Shown: positions 1-12,800 of the stretch, in pieces
Position numbering within the stretch: position 1 is the stretch's first letter
Layout of the letters: each line of letters opens with the position of its first letter
NCBI GenBank assembly: GCA_013397435.1
Contig: VZRG01002060.1
Location: forward strand, 18,448 to 82,447
Reading direction: 5' to 3'
Source: Erythrocercus mccallii
Lineage: Eukaryota; Chordata; Aves; Passeriformes; Dicruridae
DNA length: 64,000 bases
Notes under the pieces: model-generated
Database searches by the model: none
Told to the model about the DNA's origin: nothing
Seen by the model: the letters and a program-made list of their open reading frames with translations, nothing else
Position numbers and translations under genes: made by a program

Positions 1-3000
1 CTCTGGTTCACTTGCAAGTTTTGGTTTAGGAGCCATTCCTAAGCTTCTTCACCAACCTGTGGGCTTCCAGTTGTATCCCAGCAGTAAGGCAAGTCCCTTG
101 AAATTGAAAAATATAGTCATTGTTTGTTGTGAGAAGATGATCTTGTTCTTTTGTTCTTATTTAATGTGCAATTGTCAGTTTTTCACACAGAAGATCTAGG
201 ATGTAAAGACTGAAACTTCTGTTTAGGGATTATTAATTTTACTTATTACTTTAGTTGGAAGAACTAAGATTTCTGACATCTGCTTTATCTTTTGATAAAG
301 GTCAAAGGAATTTTAGGGCAGCACCACAAACCCCAAGTTTAATGGAAGTGTTGAGAATATTGGAACAGTGGTACAGTTCTAGGCCACCTTTCTCCTATAG
401 TTTCTGTTTTCTTTTACAAAGAGGCATGAGCTGGAACATAGCAAGCAGTCAAATTTTGCAGAGTTGGGATGGCTGTGTTGTCCACTCATGGCTGTACTTT
501 CATGTTACCATCTGGTGACTTGTAAAAAATTCCTAGGAGGCAAATTCTGTTGAAATTAGAAAACATGAAGATGATTCCTCTGCAACTCAAGGTTGTGCTT
601 ACAGCAGTTTGCAGTTTTGGAAAAGACAGTGACCCGTAGCAGACTTTCAGATACCTCAGGGTTAACTTAAATAATCTCAATACTTTTCCCCCTCCCTGAA
701 ATTGTAATTGCCATTACATCTTTTGAATTTACTTTAGTAATAAATAATATAGCTTGGAAAAATGCAGCCTTTATTTTCAGCTGAATTTTGCACACAACAA
801 TATTACTTCATTTTGTTGCAAGTACTGGCATTCCCCTTCTAGTTTCTTTGATTCTACTGTTTAAGAATACTCAGAGAAGCAGCTTATTTTTCTTAGGGGC
901 AGTGTATGTGTAGTCATGCCTTGGTAAGGAGTTACCTGTCAGAATTTTAGTGCATTGTCTACAGCAGTTCTTGTTCTCACAGCTGAGTCAATCAACAGGA
1001 CCTGTCTTACACCATCTACTTTGCTGAAGCAGGTACAAGCAGCAAGTGACAAAGAGCTTTCTTTGACAAGAGATTTCAAGTCATCAGCACATTTCAGATG
1101 TGTGCTTGTCGCTGGTAGTAGGGGATGATTCATCATTTCTTTGATGAGCTTTGCCAGGCTGAATTGCAGAGCTGTGTAGTCTGTTTCGATTTTGTTTATT
1201 GCTCAGGTACCTAAAGTGACTATCTGTTTAGCAAGTTTTTATAGGCAATATCTCCTGAAAGCTCCAGGAGGCTTTTTATCTGTGTTCTTGGGAGCAAAGG
1301 AGTGGAGGTGTGTCTGGGGCTCTCTTCATTGCTATACCCACAGAGGGAGGTAGTTTTGTGCTCATTAAACCTTTGCCGGTGCTGTTGGACGCTTAAAGCA
1401 AGGTGCATTGTGTGCTGGACAGTCCTGCACAGAACATCCTGAAAAATCATGTTTAGGTTCATGTAGATGCCAGCATTGCACTTTTGGAAATTGTATCTGC
1501 TCCATTTGAGGCTTCCAGGTGAGATGATCAGGATTGACATTTTGGTGGTGGACAACAGTCCTTCCAGAAGCTACTTTTAAAAATGTTACAGCTGTACAAT
1601 TTTACAAACATATAAACATGTACAACAACTGTAATGGTTGCTGAAGCTGTCATTTTCGGTAATGATTACAGGTAATTGGCTAATTTAATGGTCAATTTTC
1701 TGTTTTTTTTCATTCCCCATAGTTAAAAGCTTTTTGCAGGTTTGTTTAGGTGTGTGTACGAACCACAGAATTAAATGTAACTCTGAGAAAGGAAAAGGGA
1801 AAATAATGTGAAGCAAGCACTGAGCTGTAAATAAGAAGTAAAACTAATGGCTGGAGATTATGAAATCCTCTGTAGTTGCTGCCCTCTGTTAATAACTGAA
1901 TGTGTAACTGCTTCTGAAGGGACTTGTTCCAAAGCTGCAAGGTGGGTGCTGAAACAGAAAGTGGTGTCCTCATATTTTGTTTTACTGTGCTATTTTACAG
2001 CAGAGAAAGTGTTTCTTATTGACACTTTGATGTGCTTAGGCCTGAGCAGCAGGCCTCAGCCAGAGCTGACTTATAAGAAGAATTCTGGGCACTGTGTCAT
2101 TAACCCGATCAATATTTAGTGAAAAATAGACAACAAAGACACTTACGCTAGCTCTGTATAACCTTGTGCAGTTATCTGCAAGAAATGTATCATTTTAAGA
2201 AACTTTCCGAACTGACATGAGTAGAGGTTTGTTTGTAGGGTATTTTAGGGGAAGACCCACCCAGCTCTGGCCAAGCTCTGGCCTCTGCTGGTCAGGAAGT
2301 GTGCCATCAGATCCAGGAGTTTCTGTGCTAAAAAATATTATCAGGTCACTTTGAGTTACAGATTTGGGCCTATAAAAGGTGGAGCCATTTGGGGGGTGAA
2401 TTTGGAGACCTCACCTATGGGTGGATGCACCATGTGGGATTTTCCCAATTGCTGGGAAGGGTTCTCCAGGTCCTCACTGTGGAATGGGGCTCCCCAGCAC
2501 CTGCGGGCTCTGGATGATGGTGGGGTATTCAGGCAATTGGTGATGGATCTTTCTCAATCACTATCCTGTCTCTTGTATAGCAATTATTAGGTCCATTACC
2601 TTGCTTATTTTTGCTTGTTGCTAAATCCAAGTGTGTAGTTTTATTGAGTGTATTATTTTACTTTAGTGTTGCCTTAATATTCATAGTCAAATAAGACCAT
2701 TCTTTCTATTGGTATCTGTATCCTTTAAATTGCCTCCCATCAATTGGCAGAACACACTTCAAATGTAATGCCTTTGAAGTACATTTAAAAATAGCTGTAA
2801 TACAAAAACCATGGATTTTATTCTGATGACAAGTCACAAAATAACATGTCAAATTATTTAAAGTTCAAGTGGTTCTCTTAACATATCCAGTGATACCAGT
2901 CTTTTATCTCTTCCCATAAGCATCAAATTAAGTTCTGCAGTTTCTGGAATTTGCTCATGAAGGTTGACTGTTTCCACCTTTTTAATTGGAAAACAACTTA

Positions 3001-4270
3001 AAGCAATAATGTGAGCTGTGATGCAATGTGGCTATGTCTGTACTAATGAGTTAGGGAACATAAATGTAGGCATTGGAAAATGAGGGAAAAGTCAGCGGAT
3101 GTGTGAAAATCATCAGGCCAAAGTGGTAGAAGAGCACATTGGTGGGAAAGGCAGCTATGTTATGGTATGCAGCTGTATTATACCTCCAAAATCAAGTTAC
3201 CTATATAGACATTGTGGGAATTTTTGGCAGCATCATTTTTGTTTGGTTTTAGTATTTTAAGTGGAACTTCAGTGCCAATCTTTGCCACTGGGGTTTGGAT
3301 CAATTTATATAGACATTTAGGAGAACCTTTTAGAAACTGTTAGACTGTCCAGCCTAAATTTGTCATAGATGGGATATTTTTCAGGTAAAAGAGAGTAATT
3401 AGTTTAATTGAAAGTACCAGGACAATGGCTTTAAAGAAGCATGGGAGAGATATGGAGCAATACACAAGTAACTGTCCAGATTTGCTTGGGTAAATAATAA
3501 CCATATAAGTTAAAATGAAGGAAGTATATGAAAGCATCAACAAATTATGATATCTTTTTGAATAAACAGAGTATCCAGCCATGGCATTTCATGATTTTCT
3601 CATCTCTGATGTTGTTTTTATAACAATGGGATACCACTAGTTCCAAGGCGTTGATACATGAATTTTTCATGAGGTTTCTTATTAGGGCAAAAGAAAATGA
3701 AAATAAATCAGGAAACTGGTGTGCATATAAAGTGTCCAGTAACATCTTTATGTTGGGACAATTGAACCAGTTGACTTTTGCATGCTTTTCAGTTTCATGT
3801 TACCTGATTATCATTAATTGGAGCTTGGGTCTGTATAATGCTGGACATGTAGGAAATTTACTCAAACTGTATTGCTTCGTTCCTTATAGTACACAGCAGA
3901 AATAAGGGAAATGGAAGAAGTTTTTAAAAGTGAGAAGAAATACCTGGTGTAGACTTGTGCAATGAATTTTAGTGTAGGACTTAGGAAAAGCTGTAGAAAG
4001 GAAAATCTTGATGTTCAAGATGAACATTACTGAACCTGAAGAAAGTGCAATGCTGATTTATGCAATTTGTGCCTTTCTATTCAAACTAGTAAAACTTAAG
4101 CTGTGTTAATAACTGGGCACTGAAAGGGATTCTCAATTTGGAAAAAAAATAGCCTATATGACCAGCTTGATAGATGTCTTTTTAGAGGAGGAATCTGCGA
4201 CAGGACAGAGAGCCAAAAAGAACAAGAAGAACAGGACAGGTACAACAGGAGGTTGTTTTAGAGAACTCAA
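1..4270. other. Non-coding sequence, probably 5'-UTR intron of ITCH
   Basis: AT-rich, with no exon, RNA gene or CpG island that I can support. The short ORFs lack splice context and recognisable domains. It contains the candidate LTR listed separately and a TAAT-rich stretch near 1660-1695. Confidence 0.5.
2220..2700 (+). mobile_element. Candidate solo LTR of an avian endogenous retrovirus
   Basis: A GC-richer block inside AT-rich DNA. It has a TATAAAAGG box at about 2371, a short GC-rich stretch after it and a T-rich end, resembling a promoter-bearing LTR. Exact ends, terminal TG/CA and target-site duplication were not identified. No viral coding sequence is nearby. Confidence 0.35.
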
Positions 4271-5460
4271 AGAATCACAGAATACTTGAGGTTAGAGGAG
4301 ATTTCTGGACATGGCCTGATCCAAATTCATCTGCTTAGAGCAAGGCCAGTTAGAGCAGTCAGTAATGTGTTCAGTCAGGTTTGGAATGGCTCTGAGAATG
4401 GTGATTTAACCTCTCTTGAAAATTTCTCTGCTGTTCAACCACCCTGCAGAAAAATAACTCTATCCCCTGTTTTTAAGTTGAATTGTATTTTAATTTGTGC
4501 CTACTGGCTACTGCTACTGTCCCATCCCTGAGTACTGCTAGGAAGAGTCCGCCTTCAGCCTTTTAACCCTTAAAGTATTAAACAAATTGATAAGATCCTT
4601 CTGATCATTCTCCTTTTCAGGCTTAAAAATCCCAGTTTTCACAGCCTCTTCTCAGTCACTTTATTGTCTCTATAGCCCTTTGCTGGTGTCACATCAGTAC
4701 ATCTGTGTCACTCTTGATTTGGGGAGGCTAGAATTAGAATGAAAGAGAAGGATCACCTTCCTCATGCTGCTGCTGATGCTTTTTTCCTAATCCAGGATGC
4801 TGGCAACCCTTTTATTTGTTGTTATTGTGAGGAAGCATTGCTAGTTCATGTACAACAGCACCAGTGTCTCCTGCAGAGTTGTTTTCTGCCCAGCTTCCCC
4901 CCAACCTTTACTGGTGCATGGGTTTACTCCTCGCCACATACAGAGCTTTGCACTTCCCCTTGTGAAATTTTTGTTTCATCAGCATATTTGCTGAGGATGA
5001 GGTGGATCCAGGTCATAAATGGGGAAGTTAAACAGTACTGGTCAAGTCTTTACCCCTGGGCTGCAGCACTAATGCCTGGCTCTAACTGGGCAGCGCACTT
5101 GTGATCCCAGTCCCCAGAGCATTGCCCTTCATCCAGGCTTCCAGTCTACCCGCCTAGTCCTGCTTGGCTCCTGCTTCATCCCCTTGTGTGAGAATGTTGT
5201 GGGACATGGTGTTGTCCCAGCTACCAAATCACAAGTCATCTTCTCAAAGAAAGATCTCAGGTCGATCAGACTTATTTCCTCTTTATAAATCCATGCTGAC
5301 TAAATCACTTTCTTGTCCACATTACGTTTGGAAATGGCTCCTACAAGAATTTGCTCCCTGATCTCCCTGGGGCTGAGATGACACTAGTCAGTCTGTAGTT
5401 TCTTGGATCATCCTTCTTGCTCTTCAAAGTGGGAGTTTCTTGCAAAGGAGTGTAATTTGT
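4271..5460 (-). mobile_element. Old CR1 LINE fragment, antisense (about 1.2 kb)
   Basis: Starts with AATCACAGAATAC, the reverse complement of a CR1 3' end, and runs through segments typical of antisense CR1 (CAGCATATTTGCTGAGGA, CCATGCTGACTAAATCAC, AGTCTGTAGTTTCTTGGATC). Heavily diverged with many indels. The open frames at 4739-5104 and 5164-5361 are reverse-strand remnants of the element, not host genes. Confidence 0.8.
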
Positions 5461-7689
5461 TTTTTTCAGTACCAGGAATGTGGAGAGTCAATCACAGGAA
5501 TTGGACTTTTCACTTTAATACGGCACAGAGTGGGCTTCACTGATTTCTCTAATGCATAGAATGAACAGGAAAAGAAACTTCCGTTTTTCAGCATCTGTCT
5601 AGATGCTTAATAGTTCTGGAAATTTTTCCTCCTTGTGAAAAAAACCCCTATTTGTGCTTACAGAGACAGTGGTACTCAGTTACTGCTCCTCCTTCCACAC
5701 GAAACAAGCAATTCTGTGATCTGGCTTATCACTTAGGCCTCAGGGAGACAGTCTTTTACCCTGTTTGATGACAAAATATGTTGTGCTTTATGACAGACCT
5801 TTTTTTTTACCTGCAGCATGCATTGTTTTTATTAAATAGACATACACTCTAAATGTAATCTTAATCTATTTGACTAAAAATACTCTGATTTTTACTTAGA
5901 CCAGAGCACACCAGGTAGAACTTCCTAGTAGTTTTGTAGAAGCAACTTTCTAGCCTTGGGTTTGCACAGAAGAAGGGGAAAAGTGCACCTATCCCACTGA
6001 TGAAGAGTGAGAAAATTTGGGATTTCCTTTTTACAATTTTATAAAGGAAATTATTCTGAAAAAGAATCTCCTCTGAAACTGTTGAAATGGAATGAAAGAT
6101 GGCAGTCTAGAAACAAAGTGGCCAAGCAAAGTCACACATGAAAATACTCATGTCCATATGCAGAAAATTAAAGAACAAGAATAGAAGTAATGCAAATAGA
6201 GTGATCTTGAGTCAGTGTATGTGAGAGAGATCTTTGGAGGTTTTCCTCAGGGCCAGAATGCATAGCAGAGAGAGCAGGAAAAGAAACAATCTTCATTAGT
6301 GGTTTAATTGTTTTAATTTGGATAAGGAGGGCACTTTAGAAATTAATCCACTGAATGTTCTCACAGACTGCACTTGATGTGACTTGTGAAATCATCTTGG
6401 ATCAAGGAAGCTGAGTTGCTTTTGGATGAAACTAAACTGGAAGCTGTGATCCTGCTGGTGTGGGACTGTGGGATTCCAGCAGAGCTGTTCCAAACTAAAA
6501 CTCCAACAACATGTCCCGTGTGAGTTTCAGGTCTGCAGACCTTCCTACCTGGCCCCACTCATGTTGCACTGCACTGCAGTGTGGGTGTGGGCACAGCAAA
6601 TCCTTATGAGAGAGTTCAGAGACCATCACTGGAAAAGGCTGTGCCATTGTGAAAGGGCTGTAGCAAAAAAGAGACAGGTTGATGACAGTAATTCTGAAAG
6701 GTGTGGGCACAGAGTTTTTAGGAAGGTTACAGTACAGGAGGTAAAATGGGTTTGTAAGAAAATAGGAGTCTGTTTTGGCAAGTAATTCCCACAGTGAAGC
6801 TTAGAAGCCATGTGACAATGCAATTAGCTGGTACAAGCTGAAGGGTAATACTCTTATTCTTAAATACAGCTTTTATTATTCTTTTTATTTTAATTTTCTC
6901 TGAATGTGTACTGTATGAACAAGTTTTAAAAATGAAGAAGCAGTAGAAGTCTTTGAGAACAAACAAAAAAACCCACCTAAACTGAGACTAAGTGAAGCTT
7001 TTATATGGATTGTTATTAATAAAAGGTGCAGGGAAATACCCATCCTAATGTGTTAAGGAGTAGCTGAAAAACTGAGCAGGAGAATCCCTCAAAAGAAGTT
7101 AGCTTGGAAACTCTTCTCAGTCATTCAACTGAAAGCCATCTGAAATGAATGTACAAACATACACTGAAAAAAAATTATTGCACTTCTTAGAATGAAATCA
7201 TGTAACAAAATAAATCTTATCATATACAATGTTTGGTTTGTTTGTTTTAACTTTAGGTTTCTCCTGTTAGGTTTTAGTGAAGCTGTTTGATTTGTGGTAC
7301 GAAGTTCTGACAGAAGTTAGCAATCTTGACTGTGAGCAATCTCTTACCACATTATTGCCATATTGCCAATATCAAGAGGAATAAAATTTCTAAGGCATAG
7401 ATATTTTTGTAATTTCATATTTAATATGTTTTAATTTCCTTGAAAGGTTTCAGCAGCAGGGTGGCAGGGAGATGTGAAAGGCTGACATGTTAAGGATGGA
7501 AGGCATTATGCACATTTATGCTGTAGTAAAATAGCATGTGTTTGTATAAAGCCTCAGAGCCACTCACTTTGTTGTCATTGTATCTGCAAACATGAATGTC
7601 TATTAAGATGCCTTTATTATAACTTGTATTTTGCTCCTAGTTGAGTGTAGTGAACATTTCTACAAGACACTGAACAGCTTGAGTTAATC

Positions 7690-7772
7690 CTGATGTTCCC
7701 TGTTTTGGAGGGTATTGGACAGGATGACCCCCAGAGGCCCTTTCCAGCCCAAATTATTGCTTCTTTCTATTA
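7690..7772 (+). mobile_element. CR1 LINE 3' tail fragment
   Basis: The stretch with GGACAGGATGACC and GAGGCCCTTTCCAGCCC matches the sense-strand CR1 3' terminal region. About 80 bases remain. Confidence 0.65.
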
Positions 7773-9807
7773 AAATAAAAGGAAGAAATTGAAAACAATT
7801 CCTAGAAGTATGTTCTTGTTTTAAGATATCCTTGTATGCTCTTTTAGTAAGCCATTTTCATTTATGTTATTTTCAGATCATTCTTAGATCATGTTTTGCT
7901 TAAATGCACAACATTGGGAAGAGCAAAAATACATGGAAAGGGTCTGAGAGGTAAATATATAAATGTAGCTTGGCACTTGTTTACACTGTTTCCAGAAATT
8001 TCCAAGAATTAAACCAAGCACACTTTTCTCATCCTCAGTGAAAATTTTCACAAGACTAGGTACCCTGACTTCAGAGTCAGTGCCTATTCTATGTATTTTG
8101 TCTCCTTGTCCCTTAATTTTCTGGTCCCTTCATAACAGGCAAAATTCTGGGGTTTTTTCTGGTCTCTTTTCATCTTTTCAAGTTTTGTTCATATCTCATG
8201 TTTCATGTTTTTAATCTATTAATGCCTTTGTTTTAAATACGTGTTATTTTGTGTTTTTCTGACTGCTCCTACTAACTTCTTGGATTGCAGGAAAACTGTT
8301 GAAACTGCAAAAAGATTGCTAAAAGGAAGGTTATTTGCATTACCTCATACAGGCAGTCATCAGTTAATAGATAACAAGTAAGAAAATTGCCCAAGAGGGG
8401 GTAATAATGAAAAATTTTGACTTTGATCCTCTGAGTGATCACATTAAGATTATTTCATTGCCCTAATCAAAAATTAATTGAATAACATGAATAAGTAGCT
8501 TATAGCTTGTGGATTTATATGACTATTTCTTTTGACTACTGTGTCATGCAGCTGAAGCAGTGATAAACAGAGGCCTCCAGATCAATTTATTCCTTCCCCT
8601 TCCCATAGCAACAGGCAGGAAGGGACTTTGGGCAAATTTCTTCAGAAGATTCCTTTGCATGCTGTCGTGGTAAGGTGTAAAATAACCTGTCGTGAACAGC
8701 ACCTTGATTATTTGACTAAGATGCTCAAGCTTGGTATTTTTGCTTTGTAGAAGCCTCTCTGCCTTTGAGCCAACTGAAGCTAAACGTGGCTGTAGGGCTA
8801 AATAAACTTTTACAGGGCAGACGGAACAAAACATTATTGTTTTGAGTAACTGTTTTGTTAACTATCTCATCCTACTTCTCTTCAGTGCTTCTTTGGGCTC
8901 AAAGCTGTCCTTTCTGAGAAAATATTAGTTGAGTTGGGAAATCTGATCTCCGAATTATAAAACAGATACATGTATTTCTACAGTCAGGGTGGGATGCTAC
9001 TTGGGTGAGCCATAACTGAAGCTGCATGCTGTAGGATATTGTGTTTATCAAGCAGCTGCAGTTTATAGAAAGCACTAAATGTTCTCAAATACCTGGTCAG
9101 GTTAATGTCAGAGCTGTTTAACAGTGACTGCTTGGAAGTGTCTGGCCACACTGTGTGCTTTTCCCTGGAGAAAATTCTCTTCAAAGGTTACCACTGAAAA
9201 AATACTGTTTATACTTTCTAGGTACTTTCTTTATAGAAACATCAAAATGTAACAGTTGTTGTTTTTTAAAAGTGAAATGTAAAATATTTTTTGCCTGTTA
9301 GGGAAATACATGCTGTTGATGACATTGCTTCAGTCTGTTGTCTTCATGTCTGAGGAAGGATATCCCTGAAGTTACAGCACAGAATATTTCTTTAATCTCT
9401 GTTTCCTCAAAACATGTAGGACATGGTTCACAGTGCAAGGAAGTGGAAGAATTAAGAGGGGAAGCTGTAATTAATTTCTACAAGATGTGAGAGCTCTAGA
9501 ACTTGATGCCTTTTTTGTTAGAGATCTATAATAACAATCATAAAGTCCTAGTAGCAGGAATATTTAAGGTCAGAGGGATTTTGGAGATGCTGTTTTCCTC
9601 TGGAAGAAGAGTATTGCTTATTCTGAGAAGTTGGTTCATTATATAGTCAATTCATTCCCAATTCTAGGACTTTCACCTTTTAAGGGCATAAACTCTATGC
9701 TCACAATACTGTCACCTGGTAGGTTTCAGATTGTGAGTTTAATTTGTGTTTTGAAAGCTGAACTTCATTTAAACTAATGTGTAAGAAATGTGCCGGTCAC
9801 AGCAGAG

Positions 9808-9885
9808 CAATGGGGTGGGTTAACCATGGCTGGCTGCCAAGTGCTCACTGCCTCCTCAACCAAATAGGATCAGATGTGTTTGATA
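9808..9885. mobile_element. Possible LTR-derived scrap
   Basis: GGGTTAACCATGGCTGGCTG followed by CCAAGTGCTCACTGCC resembles a widespread avian endogenous-retrovirus LTR terminus known from memory. Only about 75 bases match, and the ends are uncertain. Confidence 0.35.
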
Positions 9886-12800
9886 AATAAAACTGTTGTG
9901 TGCTCACACCTTTAGGGTGAGAAGAGGCAGCCAGCAGTGAATTAAAACTCTTGACCTTCCAGAAAAGGGGACCTAGGAAAGAGTTTTGCCCATCATGAAC
10001 TAAATAAAAGAGCACAGACCCCCATAAGTGAGCTTTTACTTTGTGTGTTGCCAGCCCATGATAACACCTGGGAACTCTCAGCTATAAAGGAACAGGCTTG
10101 AATATCTGGTTTCTTGAATGAAAAGCAATTTGTCTTGCTTTGCAGGTAGCAAAGTAACTGCTTACCTTCCATTCCACAGATTATAATTTTGTTCTGGTTG
10201 TGAGCTCCCACTGGGAAATTTTCCTGAAACCTCATCACAGAAGCATTAGAATGAAACATTTCTGACTCAGTGCAGTATTGTGTTGAAACTATGTGATTAA
10301 CAAATATTTTTTGCAAAGAATTTTAAAGACCAAAATTAGTTGCTAAAAGCAGTGGTTTGTAAAATGCAGGAGTTAATCCAGTTAATGTCCAGTTAATACG
10401 GGTAAATCCAGTAATTCAAATACTCCTTTGAGTTTGTGGTGGTTACTTACAACTATTCCAGTTTCACTGCCTTCTCTGTCATCTTAATTGTAGTTTAATT
10501 CTCTGTACTGGGGGTTACCATGCATACCATAGATGTTTTCCAATGGCAGCATTTAAGAACCAGCCATTTTAAGTAGAGCCATTTGCTCTATTTTGAAGAT
10601 TCCAGCAGTGAACCAGTTTTAGCTTAGTGGTTTGCATATATGAATTGTTGTCCTCTTTGAAATGGATTGTACCATGAGAAGGAAATGGCTGCAATAAAAA
10701 TAGACTATCTCTTTGTTTTCACAAATGGTTTTAATTATCCTGTGCAGCTCTCTGCAGTGGCTGCTCTTGCCAGGCTTTTGGAAATGAAGCAAAAGGCATA
10801 TGATGTTCATGTAAATTTTTCTTTTTTCCCCTCTTTGAGCATTTCTTAAAAGTTAGTAAAAGCTAACATCCTTCTAGTTAGGAAGGAAATCCATTGGAAA
10901 TTGTCTGAGTTGGTGGCAGAGCCAGTTTTATTCCTTTTGTCCTGCCTGCCACAATTTTAGTCGAAGAACACCTTGTGATTGGGGAATTTCTGATGTATTA
11001 CTGAAAATGTGAAAAACTGTCAAATTACACTTGTCTTTCTTGGAATTTTTTATGTTGTAGTTCTATTTCTTTACATGTCTTTTCCCCATTCTTTTATTTG
11101 GGATCAAATGCTATATGTGTGTAGAAAAAAGTCATGTGAACTATTTCTACTGAGGTGCAGGCTTCTCCTTGCAGAGAAATGCTAACGACAGAATTCTCTA
11201 TAATTTTACTGTAAGTCTCCAGTTTGGGAGGCCTGAAGACAGTTTAATTTGGACTGCAAGCAGTGTTGGAAGCATTTTTCTCTTCAGGCTGAAGTTGAGA
11301 GATCAGTTTTTCTAACCTGTGCCATTTGCACAAGGAACACTACCTGGTAATCCCAGCTCTTCAGGGAAAAAAAGTGAGCATCACTGGGTGTCTGGCTGCA
11401 ATGTTTCCAGAGTTATTCTGCCTTACATTGAGCAATGTTTTTGCTTTGGTAGGCAAGGTGAATGTTTCTCAACACTTACAAATTAAAAACTTCAGATTCA
11501 GAATAGTTTTCCATGCTCAGTTCTCTCTTGAAGCGGTCAATATTTAGGAACAAGAAGGAATCAGCAGAGGATTACTGTTGCATAAATAATTGTTTCTAGA
11601 AATGGTGTTTAAGGTTGATAGTATGTAATTTCCTAGTCTTTGCTGCTGTAATTTAACATCTGTTTGTTACAATAATTTTTGATGCCATTGTTGGATATCA
11701 ATATAGTATCACACTCAGTATCATTCATGTTGCATCGAGGTTCTCAAAACAAAACTCAGTATGAGACTTCCAAGGGTAAAGAGTATCACACTGTTTACTA
11801 TGGAGAATGTGGTATTTATCTTTAAAACCTCACATTACTTATGCCCTCTCACACATTTCATTAACTCATCCTCTCACTTGTGTACTCTCAGACACCAGAA
11901 CATTTCCACATGTTGAAGTGGGCGAGCCAGTGTCTCTTTTATGCCTTATGGAGGATGGAACTAACGGTATCTGTCACTGTTTATCGTGCTTCAGGTTCCT
12001 GTTGGTGACAACAAACTACTTCACATACATATTTTTTATATGCTCCGAGAGTCAAGAGTTCTTTTTCGCTAGTCCTTTGCTTCAGAATCTGGCTTACTTC
12101 AGCTTCCATAAATCTTCTGCGGAGGCTAATGCTGCTTGGTTTTTTCCTTATTTGGAATATCCATCTCTTTAAAGCTACAGTATGTTTTCCTGTTGGGCTG
12201 ACAGGAAATGGAATGACATATGTGATGTGACATAACCCTGTTGGCACGCTCCTCTTTGAAGCACAGGCTGTTTTGCTGGTCAGGCATCTGTGCTGGAGTC
12301 TTATCAGAGTGAAGGCATCCTGGCCTTGACACAAACACTCCTCAATTTTATTCCTGCAAGAAGTGCCCTTTGTTATCAATCAAAGCCATTTTAACTCTTT
12401 TTTTAGCTGATTTATGCATGTTTTCAGTCCTACTTTGTCCATCTCAATTTAGCATCTTCATTACATTCTCTACAAGGTATGTTTGCTTATACAGATTCAG
12501 ATAATCTCACTTGTAGGATTAGACCTGTTGATTTCGAGATGTGACTTCTGACTCTTGATATACCATTGTCCTTGGAAAGGGTGCAGAAATGATCATCTGC
12601 AAGGAGATGTAACAAGAAAGTGATTCCTTTGTTGAGCCAGGAGTATAATAAATCATATCTACTGTATACATGGATCAAATATGAAAAAATAAAATATACA
12701 ATTTTAAGACTGGATAGTAGATGAAGCTTCTACTTCAGCATCAAGGATTTCTCCTTACTGAGTCTACTATTGGGCCAGGACAGAAGTTGGGCACCTCTTT

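Noticed and set aside
11981..12379. 132-codon reverse-strand ORF
   Set aside because: Isolated open frame in AT-rich intron with no domain, no splice partners and no supporting repeat or gene context.
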